This document shows positions 6,503 through 13,924 of a stretch of 13,924 nt of DNA, in pieces. The stretch is from Pseudomonadota bacterium. Its GTDB lineage: Bacteria; Pseudomonadota; Alphaproteobacteria; Acetobacterales; Acetobacteraceae. The notes beneath the pieces were generated by a model. That model was not told where the DNA came from, did not search any database, and saw only the letters and a program-made list of their open reading frames with translations. The first letter of the stretch is position 1. Each line of letters starts with the position of its first letter. Both the position numbers and the translations under genes were made by a program. The stretch spans positions 1 through 13,924 of the forward strand of contig JAJZFF010000621.1 in assembly GCA_021805485.1 (NCBI GenBank), read 5' to 3'.

Positions 6503-6518
6503 GCTAAAACTTTATTAA
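6503..6518 (-). promoter_or_regulatory. CtrA-like box in the efflux control region
   Basis: Read on the minus strand it is TTAA, seven bases, TTAGC: one mismatch in nine from the CtrA consensus TTAA-N7-TTAAC. It sits between a TTGAGG (6498-6503) and TATGGA (6521-6526) pair spaced 17 bases apart, which could be a weak plus-strand promoter for emrA, leaving a leader of roughly 120 bases. All of this is low-certainty motif matching in an AT-rich patch. Confidence 0.25.
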
Positions 6519-6653
6519 TTTATGGATTTTCCATCGACGCGCCGCGCCATTCCCGTTACGGAAGCATCGTTCCGCGCGCTGTGCGGGTGGAGCCAGGCCA
6601 TGGCGCCTTGGCGCCCGGTGACAGCCGATCCGGCGATGGGATAAGGTCATTCC

Positions 6654-7700
6654 ATGAACGAATTGAAGGAGAGAAGCGAGAATCGCCCAGCGGTCTCGCG
6701 GGCCACACCGGTCGACGGCTCGCGCAGGAGCCGCCGGCCCTTCATCATTCTGGTCCTGGTGCTGCTTGGCCTCGCCGGCGCCAGCCTCGTCTACTGGTGG
6801 CGCACCAGGGATTTCGCCTCGACCACCGACGCCGAGATCGACGGCTCGATCCACCAGATCGCCCCGCGCATCTCCGGTCAGGTCGTCGCCGTGCTCGTCA
6901 AGGACAACCAGCATGTCGTCCGCGGCCAGCTTCTGGTCCGCCTCGATGACGGCACGCAGAAAGTGGCGCTCGACCGGGCCGAGGCCGAACGGGCCCAGGC
7001 CCAGGCCCAGCTCGGCGCCCGCGAGGCCGATCTCGCCGAGGCGCGCGCCAATGTCGAGGTGGCCGACGCGACCCTCTTCCGGGCGAAGCGCGACGAGGCG
7101 CGCTACGCGAAGGTCGACCCCCGCGCGGTCACGCCCACGACGCGCGACGCCATTGCGGCCGATCTGCGCGCCGCCGTCGCCCGCACCGATGCGGCGCGCC
7201 AGCAGGTCAAGGCCGCGCAGGCCGCCGTCGCCGCGGCGGACGCCGCGGTGAAGGCCGCCGGCGTCGCGGTCGAGAATGCCCGGCTCGAACTCGGCTATAC
7301 CGAGATCCGGGCCCCGGTCTCCGGCTGGGTGGCCAAGAAGACCGTCCGCACCGGCAATGTCGTCGGCGCGGGCACCGCGATGATGGCCGTCGTCGGCGAC
7401 CATGTCTGGGTCACCGCGAATTACAAGGAAACCGAGCTGGGCGCCATCCGCCCGGGCCAGAGCGTGAATGTCTATGTCGATGCCGTGCCGGGCGTCGCCT
7501 TCCACGCGCGGGTCGCCAGCATCCAGCACGGCACCGGCAGCATCTTCTCCCTGCTGCCGGCCGAGAATGCCACCGGCAACTACGTGAAGGTGGTCCAGCG
7601 CGTGCCGGTCCGCATCGAGTTCGATGACAGCCGGATCTCCCGCTACCTGCTGGCCCCGGGCATGTCGGTCGAGCCCTATATCCGCATCCGCGGCAAATGA
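6654..7700 (+). CDS. emrA: HlyD/EmrA-type membrane fusion protein of an efflux pump
   Basis: Periplasmic adaptor linking the inner-membrane pump encoded next door to the outer-membrane channel. The 348-residue protein has a short basic cytoplasmic N-terminus, one membrane anchor (about 29-49), then the first half of a lipoyl-like domain (about 64-97). An Ala/Glu/Arg-rich coiled-coil hairpin (about 102-212) follows, then the second lipoyl half with YTEIRAPVSGWV at 215-226, and a beta-barrel region. The family-typical segment LLPAENATGNYVKVVQRVPV occurs at 300-319. It is somewhat shorter than the roughly 390-residue E. coli EmrA. The ATG at 6654 follows AAGG at 6643-6646. Its TGA overlaps the next ATG by 4 bases (ATGA at 7697-7700). 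Substrates are unknown; hydrophobic drugs, uncouplers or aromatic acids are typical for the family. Confidence 0.92.
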   Translation: MNELKERSENRPAVSRATPVDGSRRSRRPFIILVLVLLGLAGASLVYWWRTRDFASTTDAEIDGSIHQIAPRISGQVVAVLVKDNQHVVRGQLLVRLDDGTQKVALDRAEAERAQAQAQLGAREADLAEARANVEVADATLFRAKRDEARYAKVDPRAVTPTTRDAIAADLRAAVARTDAARQQVKAAQAAVAAADAAVKAAGVAVENARLELGYTEIRAPVSGWVAKKTVRTGNVVGAGTAMMAVVGDHVWVTANYKETELGAIRPGQSVNVYVDAVPGVAFHARVASIQHGTGSIFSLLPAENATGNYVKVVQRVPVRIEFDDSRISRYLLAPGMSVEPYIRIRGK

Positions 7701-9247
7701 GCCTGCTCTACGCCTCCCGGCCGAACACGCCGCGTTCGGCGGCGGGGCTCTACAACCCCTGGCTGATCGTGGCGATGGTGGCGCTCGCCCCGTTCATGGA
7801 GGTGCTCGACACCACCATCGCCAATGTCGCGCTCACCCATATCGCCGGCTCGCTGGCGGTCAGCCCCGACGAAAGCACCTGGGTGCTGACCTCCTACCTC
7901 GTCTCGAACAGCATCATACTGCCGATCACCGGCTGGCTGCAGGACGTCGTCGGCCGCAAGCGGCTGTTCCTGATCTGCGTGGCGCTGTTCACCGCGAGTT
8001 CCGTCTTCTGCGCGGTCTCCACCTCGCTGACCATGCTGATCGTCGCCCGTGTGCTTCAGGGGCTTGGCGGCGGCGGCCTGCAGCCCATCACCCAGTCGAT
8101 GTATGCCGACAGTTTCCCCGCCGAGAAGCGCGCCCAGGTCTTCGCCGTGTTCGGCCTCGTCATCATCGTCGCCCCGGCCACCGGCCCGATCCTCGGCGGC
8201 TGGCTGACCGACCATCTCTCGTGGCACTGGGTGTTCCTGATCAACCTGCCGATCGGGCTGATCGCCTTCACCCTGATCGCGATATTCGTCGACGAGCCGG
8301 AACTTCTGGTCCGCGAGCGCGCGGCGCGCCTCGCCGGCGGCCTGCGCTTCGACTGGCTCGGCCTGCTGCTGGTCGCCGTCGGCTTCGGCGCGCTGCAGAT
8401 CTTCCTCGACAAGTTCTCGATCGATGACGGGTTCGGCAGCTTCTTCATTCGCAGCCTGTTCGCGGTCTGGGCGGTCTCGCTCTCCACCCTGGTCGTCTGG
8501 GAATGGGGCCACCCCGAGCCGGTGGTGAACGTGCGCCTCTTCGCCCATCGCAATTTCGCGATTTCCTGCCTCGTGATGTTCGTGATCGGCTTCATCCTGC
8601 TCAGCACCACCCAGCTCCTGCCCCAGCTGACCCAGACGCTGATGGGCTACTCCTCCGAAACCGCGGGTTTCGCGCTGGCGCTGGGCGGCCTCGCCACGAT
8701 CGGGCTGATGCCGCTGGCCGGCGTCGTCACCGGCCGGATCATCCCCGCCCGGGTGCTTCTGGTCGGCGGCCTGGTCGAAACCGGCATCGCGCTGATCTTC
8801 CAGTCCCACCTCGCGCCGAATGCCTCGTTCTATACGATCTCGATCGATCGCGTCCTGCAGGTGATCGCGCTGCCCTTTCTGTTCATCCCGATCTCGGCGC
8901 TCTCCTATGTCGGCCTGCCGCCGGCCCGCAACGGCGACGCCTCGGCGATCATCAACCAGGTCCGCAACATCGGCGGCAGCATCGGCATCTCCTTCGTCAC
9001 CACGCTGCTGGCCTGGCGCACCCAGTTCCACCATGCCAGGCTGGCAGAGTCCGTCACACCGTATGCCAGCCTGCACGGTCAGACCCTTTCGCAGATCGGC
9101 GCGGCGGTGCAACATCAGGCAGCATTCATGAGCTATCTTGACCTGTTCCACATTCTGGGCCTGATGGCCCTGCTGGTCTGGCCGGTCGTGCTGCTGCTGA
9201 GCACCCCGTCGAGTCCCGCTGCCGAAGGAGTCGTCTATGAGATCTGA
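7697..9247 (+). CDS. emrB: EmrB-type drug:proton antiporter (DHA2 family, major facilitator superfamily)
   Basis: Inner-membrane pump expected to have 14 helices; the 516-residue length is usual. Motifs visible: LDTTIANVAL at 37-46 (DHA2 motif D1), motif A as GWLQDVVGRKR at 79-89, the proton-coupling motif B region around RVLQGLGGGG at 118-127, and the antiporter motif C as GPILGGW at 163-169. A late NGDASAIINQVRNIGGSIGIS-like segment is typical of EmrB proteins. It should take substrates from the inner membrane or cytoplasm and pass them through the EmrA-like adaptor to the outer-membrane lipoprotein encoded downstream. The start overlaps emrA by 4 bases and the end overlaps the next gene by 11 bases, so the three are translationally coupled. 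Confidence 0.94.
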   Translation: MSLLYASRPNTPRSAAGLYNPWLIVAMVALAPFMEVLDTTIANVALTHIAGSLAVSPDESTWVLTSYLVSNSIILPITGWLQDVVGRKRLFLICVALFTASSVFCAVSTSLTMLIVARVLQGLGGGGLQPITQSMYADSFPAEKRAQVFAVFGLVIIVAPATGPILGGWLTDHLSWHWVFLINLPIGLIAFTLIAIFVDEPELLVRERAARLAGGLRFDWLGLLLVAVGFGALQIFLDKFSIDDGFGSFFIRSLFAVWAVSLSTLVVWEWGHPEPVVNVRLFAHRNFAISCLVMFVIGFILLSTTQLLPQLTQTLMGYSSETAGFALALGGLATIGLMPLAGVVTGRIIPARVLLVGGLVETGIALIFQSHLAPNASFYTISIDRVLQVIALPFLFIPISALSYVGLPPARNGDASAIINQVRNIGGSIGISFVTTLLAWRTQFHHARLAESVTPYASLHGQTLSQIGAAVQHQAAFMSYLDLFHILGLMALLVWPVVLLLSTPSSPAAEGVVYEI

Positions 9248-10796
9248 GGTTTTTGCTCCCCGCCTGCGCCGGCGCGCCCTCATGGGCACGGCGATGCTCG
9301 CCGCCATGGCGCTCGGCGGCTGCGAACTCGGGCCGAATTTCCACGCGCCCCGGACCAGGACGGCCGCTTCCTTTCTCGCCAATCGTCCGGCGCTGACCTC
9401 GCCGGACACGGTCAGCCAGGGCAAGGTCGACCTCGCCTGGTGGCAGAGCTTTGACGATCCGGCGCTGACCACGCTGGAGCACGAGGCCATCGCCCGCAAT
9501 CTCGACGTGAAGGCCGCCACCGAGCGCCTCGCCGAAGCCGAGGCCCAGGCGCAGATCGAGGGGGCCGCCCTCTACCCGAACCTCAATTTCTCCGGCTCCT
9601 ACACGCGCGAGAAGCCGAGCAACAAGGGCGTGTTCACCGCCCTCAGCGGCGGCGGGTCGACCTCGACCAGCACCAATGCCGGCTCCACCGCCAGCGGCAG
9701 CTCGACATCGATCGGCGGCGGCGGCCTGCCCGGCTCCGAGCTGCAGCCCTTCAACCTCTTCCAGTACGGCTTCTCCTCGGTCTTCGATTTCGACCTCTGG
9801 GGCAAGAACCGCCGCGCCGTCGAGGCCTCGCTCGCCGCCGTCCAGGCGTCGCGCGATGCCCGCCGCGCCGTCCTCCTCAATACCGAGGCCGAGGTGGCGC
9901 ACGACTACATCAACCTGCGCGCCCAGCAGGCGGTCCTCGCCATCACCAGGCGCAACCTCGCCAGCGCCGAGCACATCGCCAACCTGACCCGCCAGCGCGA
10001 GCAGGCGGGCCTCGCCAACGCGCTCGACGTCGCCGATGCCCAGGCCCAGGCCGAATCCGTCCGCGCCCAGATCCCCACCCTGCGGACCGCGATCGCGGCG
10101 GACATCAACCAGCTCAGCCTGCTGCTCGGCGAGGGGCCGGAAGCGCTCCGCGCCCAGCTCGTGACCGCGAAGCCGATTCCGCCAGTGCCCCCGGTGGTGC
10201 CGATCGGCCTGCCCTCCCAGCTGCTCCAGCGCCGTCCGGACATCCGCGAGGCGACCGCCCGCCTGCACCAGGCCACCGCCGAGATCGGCGTCGCGACGGC
10301 GAGCTTCTTTCCCGACATCTCCCTCGCCGGCTCGGTTTCGCTGCAGGCGCTGCAATTCTCGAACCTGAACCAGCTCTCCGCCGTCACCTACGCAATCGGC
10401 CCGCAGATCACCATGCCCCTGTTCGAGGGCGGGCGCCTGCGCGGCGAGCTGCACCTGCGAAAGGCGCAGCAGCGCGAGGCCGCGGTGAACTACGCGAAAA
10501 CCGTGCTCACCGCCTTCCACCAGGTCGACAATGCGCTGACCGCCTATGACGAGGAGCAAAAGACCCAGGCGGCGCTGCAGGCCGATGTCACCCAGACCCG
10601 CCGCGCCCTTTCACTCGCCCAGGAGCGCTACCGCGAAGGCCTGATCGACTACCTGCAGGTTCTCACCGCGCAGCAATCGGAGCTGGCGGCCGAACAGGCG
10701 CAGGCGCAGAGCCAGGCCAAGATCTCGACCGACCTCGTTTCGCTGTACCAGGCGCTCGGCGGCGGCTGGGAGCAAAACGAGCCGGCGGCCGGCTGA
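9237..10796 (+). CDS. Outer-membrane efflux channel lipoprotein, NodT/OprM family
   Basis: A 519-residue TolC-like outer-membrane factor that completes the tripartite pump. It has a signal sequence with an RRR stretch, a hydrophobic core and the lipobox LGGC (lipidated Cys29), then two outer-membrane efflux repeats. Family signatures include WWQSFDDPAL at 68-77, YGFSSVFDFDLWG at 177-189 and LLQRRPDIREATARL near residue 330. An unusual Gly/Ser/Thr-rich insert occupies residues 137-167, just before the first strand leading to FDLWG, and is probably a surface-exposed loop. The start ATG at 9237 follows a strong GAAGGAG site (9224-9230) and lies inside the end of emrB. The gene ends 4 bases before the converging monooxygenase gene. 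Confidence 0.93.
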   Translation: MRSEVFAPRLRRRALMGTAMLAAMALGGCELGPNFHAPRTRTAASFLANRPALTSPDTVSQGKVDLAWWQSFDDPALTTLEHEAIARNLDVKAATERLAEAEAQAQIEGAALYPNLNFSGSYTREKPSNKGVFTALSGGGSTSTSTNAGSTASGSSTSIGGGGLPGSELQPFNLFQYGFSSVFDFDLWGKNRRAVEASLAAVQASRDARRAVLLNTEAEVAHDYINLRAQQAVLAITRRNLASAEHIANLTRQREQAGLANALDVADAQAQAESVRAQIPTLRTAIAADINQLSLLLGEGPEALRAQLVTAKPIPPVPPVVPIGLPSQLLQRRPDIREATARLHQATAEIGVATASFFPDISLAGSVSLQALQFSNLNQLSAVTYAIGPQITMPLFEGGRLRGELHLRKAQQREAAVNYAKTVLTAFHQVDNALTAYDEEQKTQAALQADVTQTRRALSLAQERYREGLIDYLQVLTAQQSELAAEQAQAQSQAKISTDLVSLYQALGGGWEQNEPAAG

Positions 10797-10800
10797 CGCC

Positions 10801-11814
10801 TCAGGCGGCCTTGCTCAGGCCGCCGCGTATCTCGCGCACGATGTCGTAGCTGCGCCGGCGCGCCGCGTGGTCGTGGATCTGGCAGGCGATCATCAGTTCG
10901 TCCGGCCGGAACTCCGCCACGAAGCCGGCGAGCTTCGCCGCCACCCGCGCAGGTCCGCCGACCATCGCATAGGCCAGCGCGTGCTCCACCCCGGCACGTT
11001 CGCGCTCGCTCCAGAATCCGTCGAGCGGCGCCGGGCGGGGCAGCAGCCCCGGCTGGCCGCGACGGAGATTGACGAAGGCGCGCTGCTGCGAGGTGAACAG
11101 GAACTCAGCCTCCCCGTCATCCGGCGCCGCGCAGACCGTAACACAGATCATCGCATGCGGCTTCGCCAGCCGAGCCGAGGGTTGGAACCGCGTGCGATAC
11201 AGCGTCAGCGCCGCACCCAGCAGGTCGGGCGCGAAATGCGCGGCGAAGGCGAAGGGCAGGCCAAGGGCCGCGGCGAGTTCGGCCGAGAACGTGCTCGATC
11301 CGAGCAGCCAGAGCGGCACGTCGAGCCCTTCGCCCGGCACCGCGCGCACCCTCTGCTCCGCGGCCGCCGGCTGGAAGTAGGATTGCAGCTCGATCACGTC
11401 CTCGATGAAGCGCGCCTCGGTCCCCTCCATGTTCCGCCGCAGCGCGTGGGCGGTGCGTGGGTCGGTGCCCGGCGCGCGGCCGAGCCCGAGATCGATCCGC
11501 CCCGGATGCAGCGCGGCCAGCGTGCCGAACTGCTCGGCGATCACCAGCGGCGCGTGGTTGGGCAGCATCACCCCGCCCGAGCCGACGCGGATCCGCGTCG
11601 TCGCCTGCGCCACATGCGCGATCACCACCGATGTGGCGGCACTCGCGATTCCGGGCATGTTGTGGTGTTCGGCCAGCCAGTAACGGTTGAAGCCGAGGGC
11701 CTCGGCGTGGCGGGCGAGGTCGATGCTGTTGCGCAGCGCATCGCCCGGCGTCGCGCCATCCGGCACGGGGGCGAGGTCGAGAACCGAGAACGGGATGCTT
11801 TCCATCATCCCCAT
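10801..11814 (-). CDS. LLM-class flavin-dependent monooxygenase (luciferase-like, MsnO8/YhbW type)
   Basis: A 337-residue flavin-dependent oxidoreductase of the bacterial-luciferase-like fold, close in style to the 'luciferase family oxidoreductase, group 1' proteins. Visible conserved blocks are [12 protein letters not shown] near residue 9, [15 protein letters not shown] at about 44-58, [20 protein letters not shown] near 75-94, and [18 protein letters not shown] near 101-118. The physiological substrate of these enzymes is usually unknown. The start has three candidate ATGs (11814, 11808, 11805), none with a good ribosome site; a TTGACT at 11838-11843 on the minus strand may be a -35 element. 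It lies downstream of icd, separated by a hairpin, so it may have its own promoter. It converges on the efflux channel gene with only 4 bases between the stops. Confidence 0.92.
   Translation of the reverse strand: MGMMESIPFSVLDLAPVPDGATPGDALRNSIDLARHAEALGFNRYWLAEHHNMPGIASAATSVVIAHVAQATTRIRVGSGGVMLPNHAPLVIAEQFGTLAALHPGRIDLGLGRAPGTDPRTAHALRRNMEGTEARFIEDVIELQSYFQPAAAEQRVRAVPGEGLDVPLWLLGSSTFSAELAAALGLPFAFAAHFAPDLLGAALTLYRTRFQPSARLAKPHAMICVTVCAAPDDGEAEFLFTSQQRAFVNLRRGQPGLLPRPAPLDGFWSERERAGVEHALAYAMVGGPARVAAKLAGFVAEFRPDELMIACQIHDHAARRRSYDIVREIRGGLSKAA
10804..10824. terminator. Hairpin at the convergent gene ends, possible bidirectional transcription barrier
   Basis: GGCGGCC (10804-10810), a 7-base loop, GGCCGCC (10818-10824), beginning 8 bases after the stop of the efflux channel gene and lying within the last codons of the monooxygenase gene. 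It is the only strong hairpin near these convergent ends. No T-run follows on either side, so intrinsic termination is uncertain. Confidence 0.3.
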
Positions 11815-11861
11815 ATAGGGAAGGCACCCCGTCTTTCAGTCAATGATGCTGTCCGGTGTTC

Positions 11862-11893
11862 GGCCCTGCGATCCGGGGATGGATCCCAGGGCC
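11862..11893 (-). terminator. Strong hairpin after icd
   Basis: Arms 11862-11874 and 11881-11893 pair at 12 of 13 positions around a 6-base loop. The hairpin begins 6 bases after the icd stop codon on the minus strand. The position is ideal for a terminator or a 3'-end protecting structure. There is no U-tract downstream (the minus strand continues GAACACC), as is common in GC-rich genomes. Read-through into the monooxygenase gene is possible. Confidence 0.55.
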
Positions 11894-11899
11894 CCACCA

Positions 11900-13129
11900 T
11901 CACGCGGCCTGGCGCTTCGCCATCGCCGCCTGCAGGTTCTCGTCGAGCTTGGCGAGGAAGTCCTGCGTGGTCATCCAGGGCTGGTCCTTCGAGATCAGCA
12001 GCGCGAGGTCCTTGGTCATGAACCCGCTTTCCACCGTCTCGACGCAGACGCGCTCCAGCGTCTCGGCGAACTCGGTCACCTCGGGGGTCTCGTCGAACTT
12101 GCCGCGATAGGCGAGGCCGCGGGTCCAGGCGAAGATCGAGGCGATCGGGTTGGTCGAGGTCGGGCGGCCCTTCTGGTGCTCGCGATAGTGGCGGGTCACG
12201 GTGCCGTGCGCCGCCTCGCTCTCCACCGTCTTGCCATCCGGGCTCATCAGCACCGAGGTCATCAGCCCGAGGCTGCCGAAGCCCTGCGCGACGATGTCGC
12301 TCTCCACATCGCCGTCATAGTTCTTGCAGGCCCAGATATAGCCGCCGTTCCACTTCAGCGCCGAGGCGACCATGTCGTCGATCAGCCGGTGCTCGTAGGT
12401 CAGGCCGCGCTTGTCGAACTCCGCCTTGAACTCGGCGTCGAAGATCTCCTGGAACACGTCCTTGAACATGCCGTCATAGGCCTTGAGGATGGTGTTCTTG
12501 GTCGAGAGATAGACCGGATAGTTCCGCGCCAGCCCGTAATTGAAGCTCGCCCGCGCGAAGCCCTCGATCGAGGCCTTGGTGTTGTGGATGCCGAGCGCGA
12601 CGCCGGGGCCCTTGAAATCGTGCACGTCGAGGATCAGCGGCTTGCTGCCATCGGCCGGGATGTAGGAGAGCTGCACCTTGCCCGGGCCGGGGATCTTGGT
12701 TTCGGCGGCGCGGTAGATGTCGCCATAGGCATGGCGGCCGATCACGATCGGCTGCGACCAGTGCGGCACCAGGCGCGGCACGTTCGCGCAGATGATCGGC
12801 TCGCGGAAGATGGTGCCGTCGAGGATGTTGCGGATCGTCCCGTTCGGGCTGCGCCACATCTGCTTGAGATTGAATTCCTTGACGCGCGCCTCGTCCGGCG
12901 TGATCGTCGCGCACTTCACCGCGACGCCGTATTCCTTCGTTGCCAGCGCCGAGTCGACCGTCACCTTGTCGTCCGTGGCATCGCGGTTCTCGATCCCGAG
13001 ATCGTAGTATTTCAGGTCGACATCGAGATAGGGCAGGATCAGCTTGTCCTTGATGAACCCCCAGATGATCCGGGTCATCTCGTCGCCGTCCATCTCGACG
13101 ATCGGGTTCTTAACCTTGATCTTGGCCAT
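11900..13129 (-). CDS. icd: NADP-dependent isocitrate dehydrogenase, dimeric eukaryote-like type
   Basis: Tricarboxylic acid cycle enzyme that converts isocitrate to 2-oxoglutarate and CO2 while making NADPH. The 409-residue product matches the dimeric (type II) class found in alphaproteobacteria and mitochondria rather than the E. coli type. Key features: MDGDEMTR at 13-20, substrate-binding SPNGTIRN at 94-101 and FREPI with R109, GRHAYGD at 131-137, D251-D252, the family signature [19 protein letters not shown] at 270-288, and the NADP-binding [10 protein letters not shown] at 306-315. The ATG at 13129 is chosen because an AAGGAG site lies just upstream (complement of about 13137-13142) and [10 protein letters not shown] is the standard N-terminus. 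A farther in-frame start at 13186 would add 19 unrelated residues. It diverges from pyrE across a 115-base gap. Confidence 0.97.
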   Translation of the reverse strand: MAKIKVKNPIVEMDGDEMTRIIWGFIKDKLILPYLDVDLKYYDLGIENRDATDDKVTVDSALATKEYGVAVKCATITPDEARVKEFNLKQMWRSPNGTIRNILDGTIFREPIICANVPRLVPHWSQPIVIGRHAYGDIYRAAETKIPGPGKVQLSYIPADGSKPLILDVHDFKGPGVALGIHNTKASIEGFARASFNYGLARNYPVYLSTKNTILKAYDGMFKDVFQEIFDAEFKAEFDKRGLTYEHRLIDDMVASALKWNGGYIWACKNYDGDVESDIVAQGFGSLGLMTSVLMSPDGKTVESEAAHGTVTRHYREHQKGRPTSTNPIASIFAWTRGLAYRGKFDETPEVTEFAETLERVCVETVESGFMTKDLALLISKDQPWMTTQDFLAKLDENLQAAMAKRQAA

Positions 13130-13244
13130 TCCGAAGCTCCTTGCGCCAGTTTGAGCCGGTCTAGCCACGCCTCCGCCCCGCCGCAAGACGGTGGACGGCA
13201 GGGCAGGGGTGTTCTAGGACGTCGGCCAGAACCGGAGGGATATC

Positions 13245-13924
13245 ATGACGTCTGGCCTGGGCCACGCGACCGACTGGGACCGTGACGCCGCGCTCACCGC
13301 GGCCCGCATCCTGCTCGAAATCAGGGCGGTGAATTTCCGCCCCGAGGAACCCTACACCTTCACTTCGGGCTGGAAGGCGCCGGTCTATATCGACTGCCGC
13401 AAGATCATCTATTTCCCCCGCGCCCGCGCCAAGATCTGCGAACTCGGCGTCGAGAAGCTCTACCGCCATGTCGGCTTCGAGACGATCGAGGCCGTCGCCG
13501 GCGGCGAGACCGCCGGCATCCCCTACGCCGCCTGGATGGCCGACCGCATGGGCCTGCCGATGGCCTATGTCCGCAAGAAGCCGAAGGGCTTCGGCCGCAA
13601 CGCCCAGATCGAGGGCGACGTGCCGGAGGGCAGGAACACCCTCCTCGTCGAAGACCTCACCACCGATGGCGGATCAAAAATCCACTTCGCCAACGCGCTG
13701 CGCGAGGCCGGGGCGATCTGCAACCACGTCTTCGTGGTGTTCTACTACGGCGTCTTCCCCGGCAGCCTGAACACGCTGGCCGAGATGGGCATGTCGCTGC
13801 ACCATCTCTGCACCTGGTGGGACGTGCTGGAAGCCTGCCGCGGCGGCGACTACTTCCCCGAGGCGACCCTGGCCGGCGTGCGCAAGTTCCTGGAAGACCC
13901 GGTGGCCTGGTCGGCGAAGCATGG
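13245..13924 (+). CDS. pyrE: Orotate phosphoribosyltransferase, partial at the right edge
   Basis: Forms orotidine 5'-phosphate from orotate and PRPP in pyrimidine synthesis. 226 codons are visible and the frame is still open at the window end; alphaproteobacterial forms are about 230 residues, so only a few codons should be missing. The PRPP-binding motif is LLVEDLTTDGGSK at 133-145, the variant with Asp in place of the second Thr that is usual in alphaproteobacteria. The flexible catalytic loop RKKPKGFGRNAQIEG is at 110-124, and YTFTSGWKAPVYIDCRK is at 37-53. A strong ribosome site GGAGGG (13234-13239) lies 5 bases before the ATG at 13245. It is divergent from icd; no clear -35/-10 pair is visible in the shared 115-base region. 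Confidence 0.95.
   Translation, partial: MTSGLGHATDWDRDAALTAARILLEIRAVNFRPEEPYTFTSGWKAPVYIDCRKIIYFPRARAKICELGVEKLYRHVGFETIEAVAGGETAGIPYAAWMADRMGLPMAYVRKKPKGFGRNAQIEGDVPEGRNTLLVEDLTTDGGSKIHFANALREAGAICNHVFVVFYYGVFPGSLNTLAEMGMSLHHLCTWWDVLEACRGGDYFPEATLAGVRKFLEDPVAWSAKH

Noticed and set aside
6598..6615. GGCGCC repeats around 6602-6615 as a hairpin before emrA.
   Set aside because: GGCGCC is itself palindromic and common in this composition; the match is short and could easily be chance.
7676..9520. Long open frame on the minus strand opposite emrB.
   Set aside because: Composition is that of an antisense shadow in GC-rich DNA; the plus-strand product has all DHA2 transporter motifs.
11809..11843. 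Promoter for the monooxygenase gene (TTGACT at 11838-11843 with TATATG near 11810-11815, minus strand).
   Set aside because: The -35 match is good, but the spacing to the -10-like element is about 20 bases and the latter overlaps the first possible start codon.
13130..13186. 19-residue N-terminal extension of isocitrate dehydrogenase.
   Set aside because: The family starts with [10 protein letters not shown]. An AAGGAG ribosome site lies just before the ATG at 13129, and the extension is Arg/Gly-rich intergenic sequence.
11843..13285. Plus-strand open frame opposite icd.
   Set aside because: Antisense shadow of a clearly identified enzyme gene, rich in Val/Asp/Arg/His/Leu repeats without motifs.

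Overview
This GC-rich window looks like chromosomal DNA of an alphaproteobacterium. An Acetobacteraceae member of the Acidiphilium type is my best guess. The reasons are the strong G/C bias at third codon positions, an orotate phosphoribosyltransferase with the alphaproteobacterial EDLTTDGGS motif, the dimeric eukaryote-like NADP isocitrate dehydrogenase, and an emrA-emrB-NodT type efflux operon. The genus is inference from style and content, not from a search. I see no mobile element, tRNA, rRNA or CRISPR array.

Left part (1-5782). The 5' end of a minus-strand membrane protein gene, possibly cydD, diverges from panC (pantothenate synthesis). Downstream of panC on the same strand is a run of five genes: a protein with a degenerate EAL domain, a small DUF3253 protein, a DUF1499 protein, a YddA/BacA-type ABC transporter with fused membrane and ATPase domains, and a cytoplasmic glycerophosphodiester phosphodiesterase. 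The last four are tightly packed (one 1-base overlap, one 4-base overlap, one 15-base gap) and are probably one transcription unit.

Middle part (5498-10796). A minus-strand gene of unknown function runs tail-to-tail into the phosphodiesterase gene. Its open frame overlaps that gene by 285 bases. Its start faces a complete tripartite drug or toxic-compound efflux operon: membrane fusion protein (EmrA type), DHA2 major facilitator (EmrB type) and an outer-membrane lipoprotein channel (NodT type), with overlapping start and stop codons. The 244-base region between them holds two operator-like palindromes and an AT-rich box resembling a CtrA site. No regulator gene lies beside it in this window.

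Right part (10801-13924). A luciferase-like monooxygenase and NADP-dependent isocitrate dehydrogenase lie on the minus strand, separated by a strong hairpin. pyrE starts divergently from icd and runs off the right edge.

Most genes are familiar housekeeping or accessory families. The least explained items are the unknown gene with its long antisense overlap, the paired palindromes in the efflux control region, the catalytically eroded EAL protein, and two near-consensus CtrA-like boxes, both in promoter regions.
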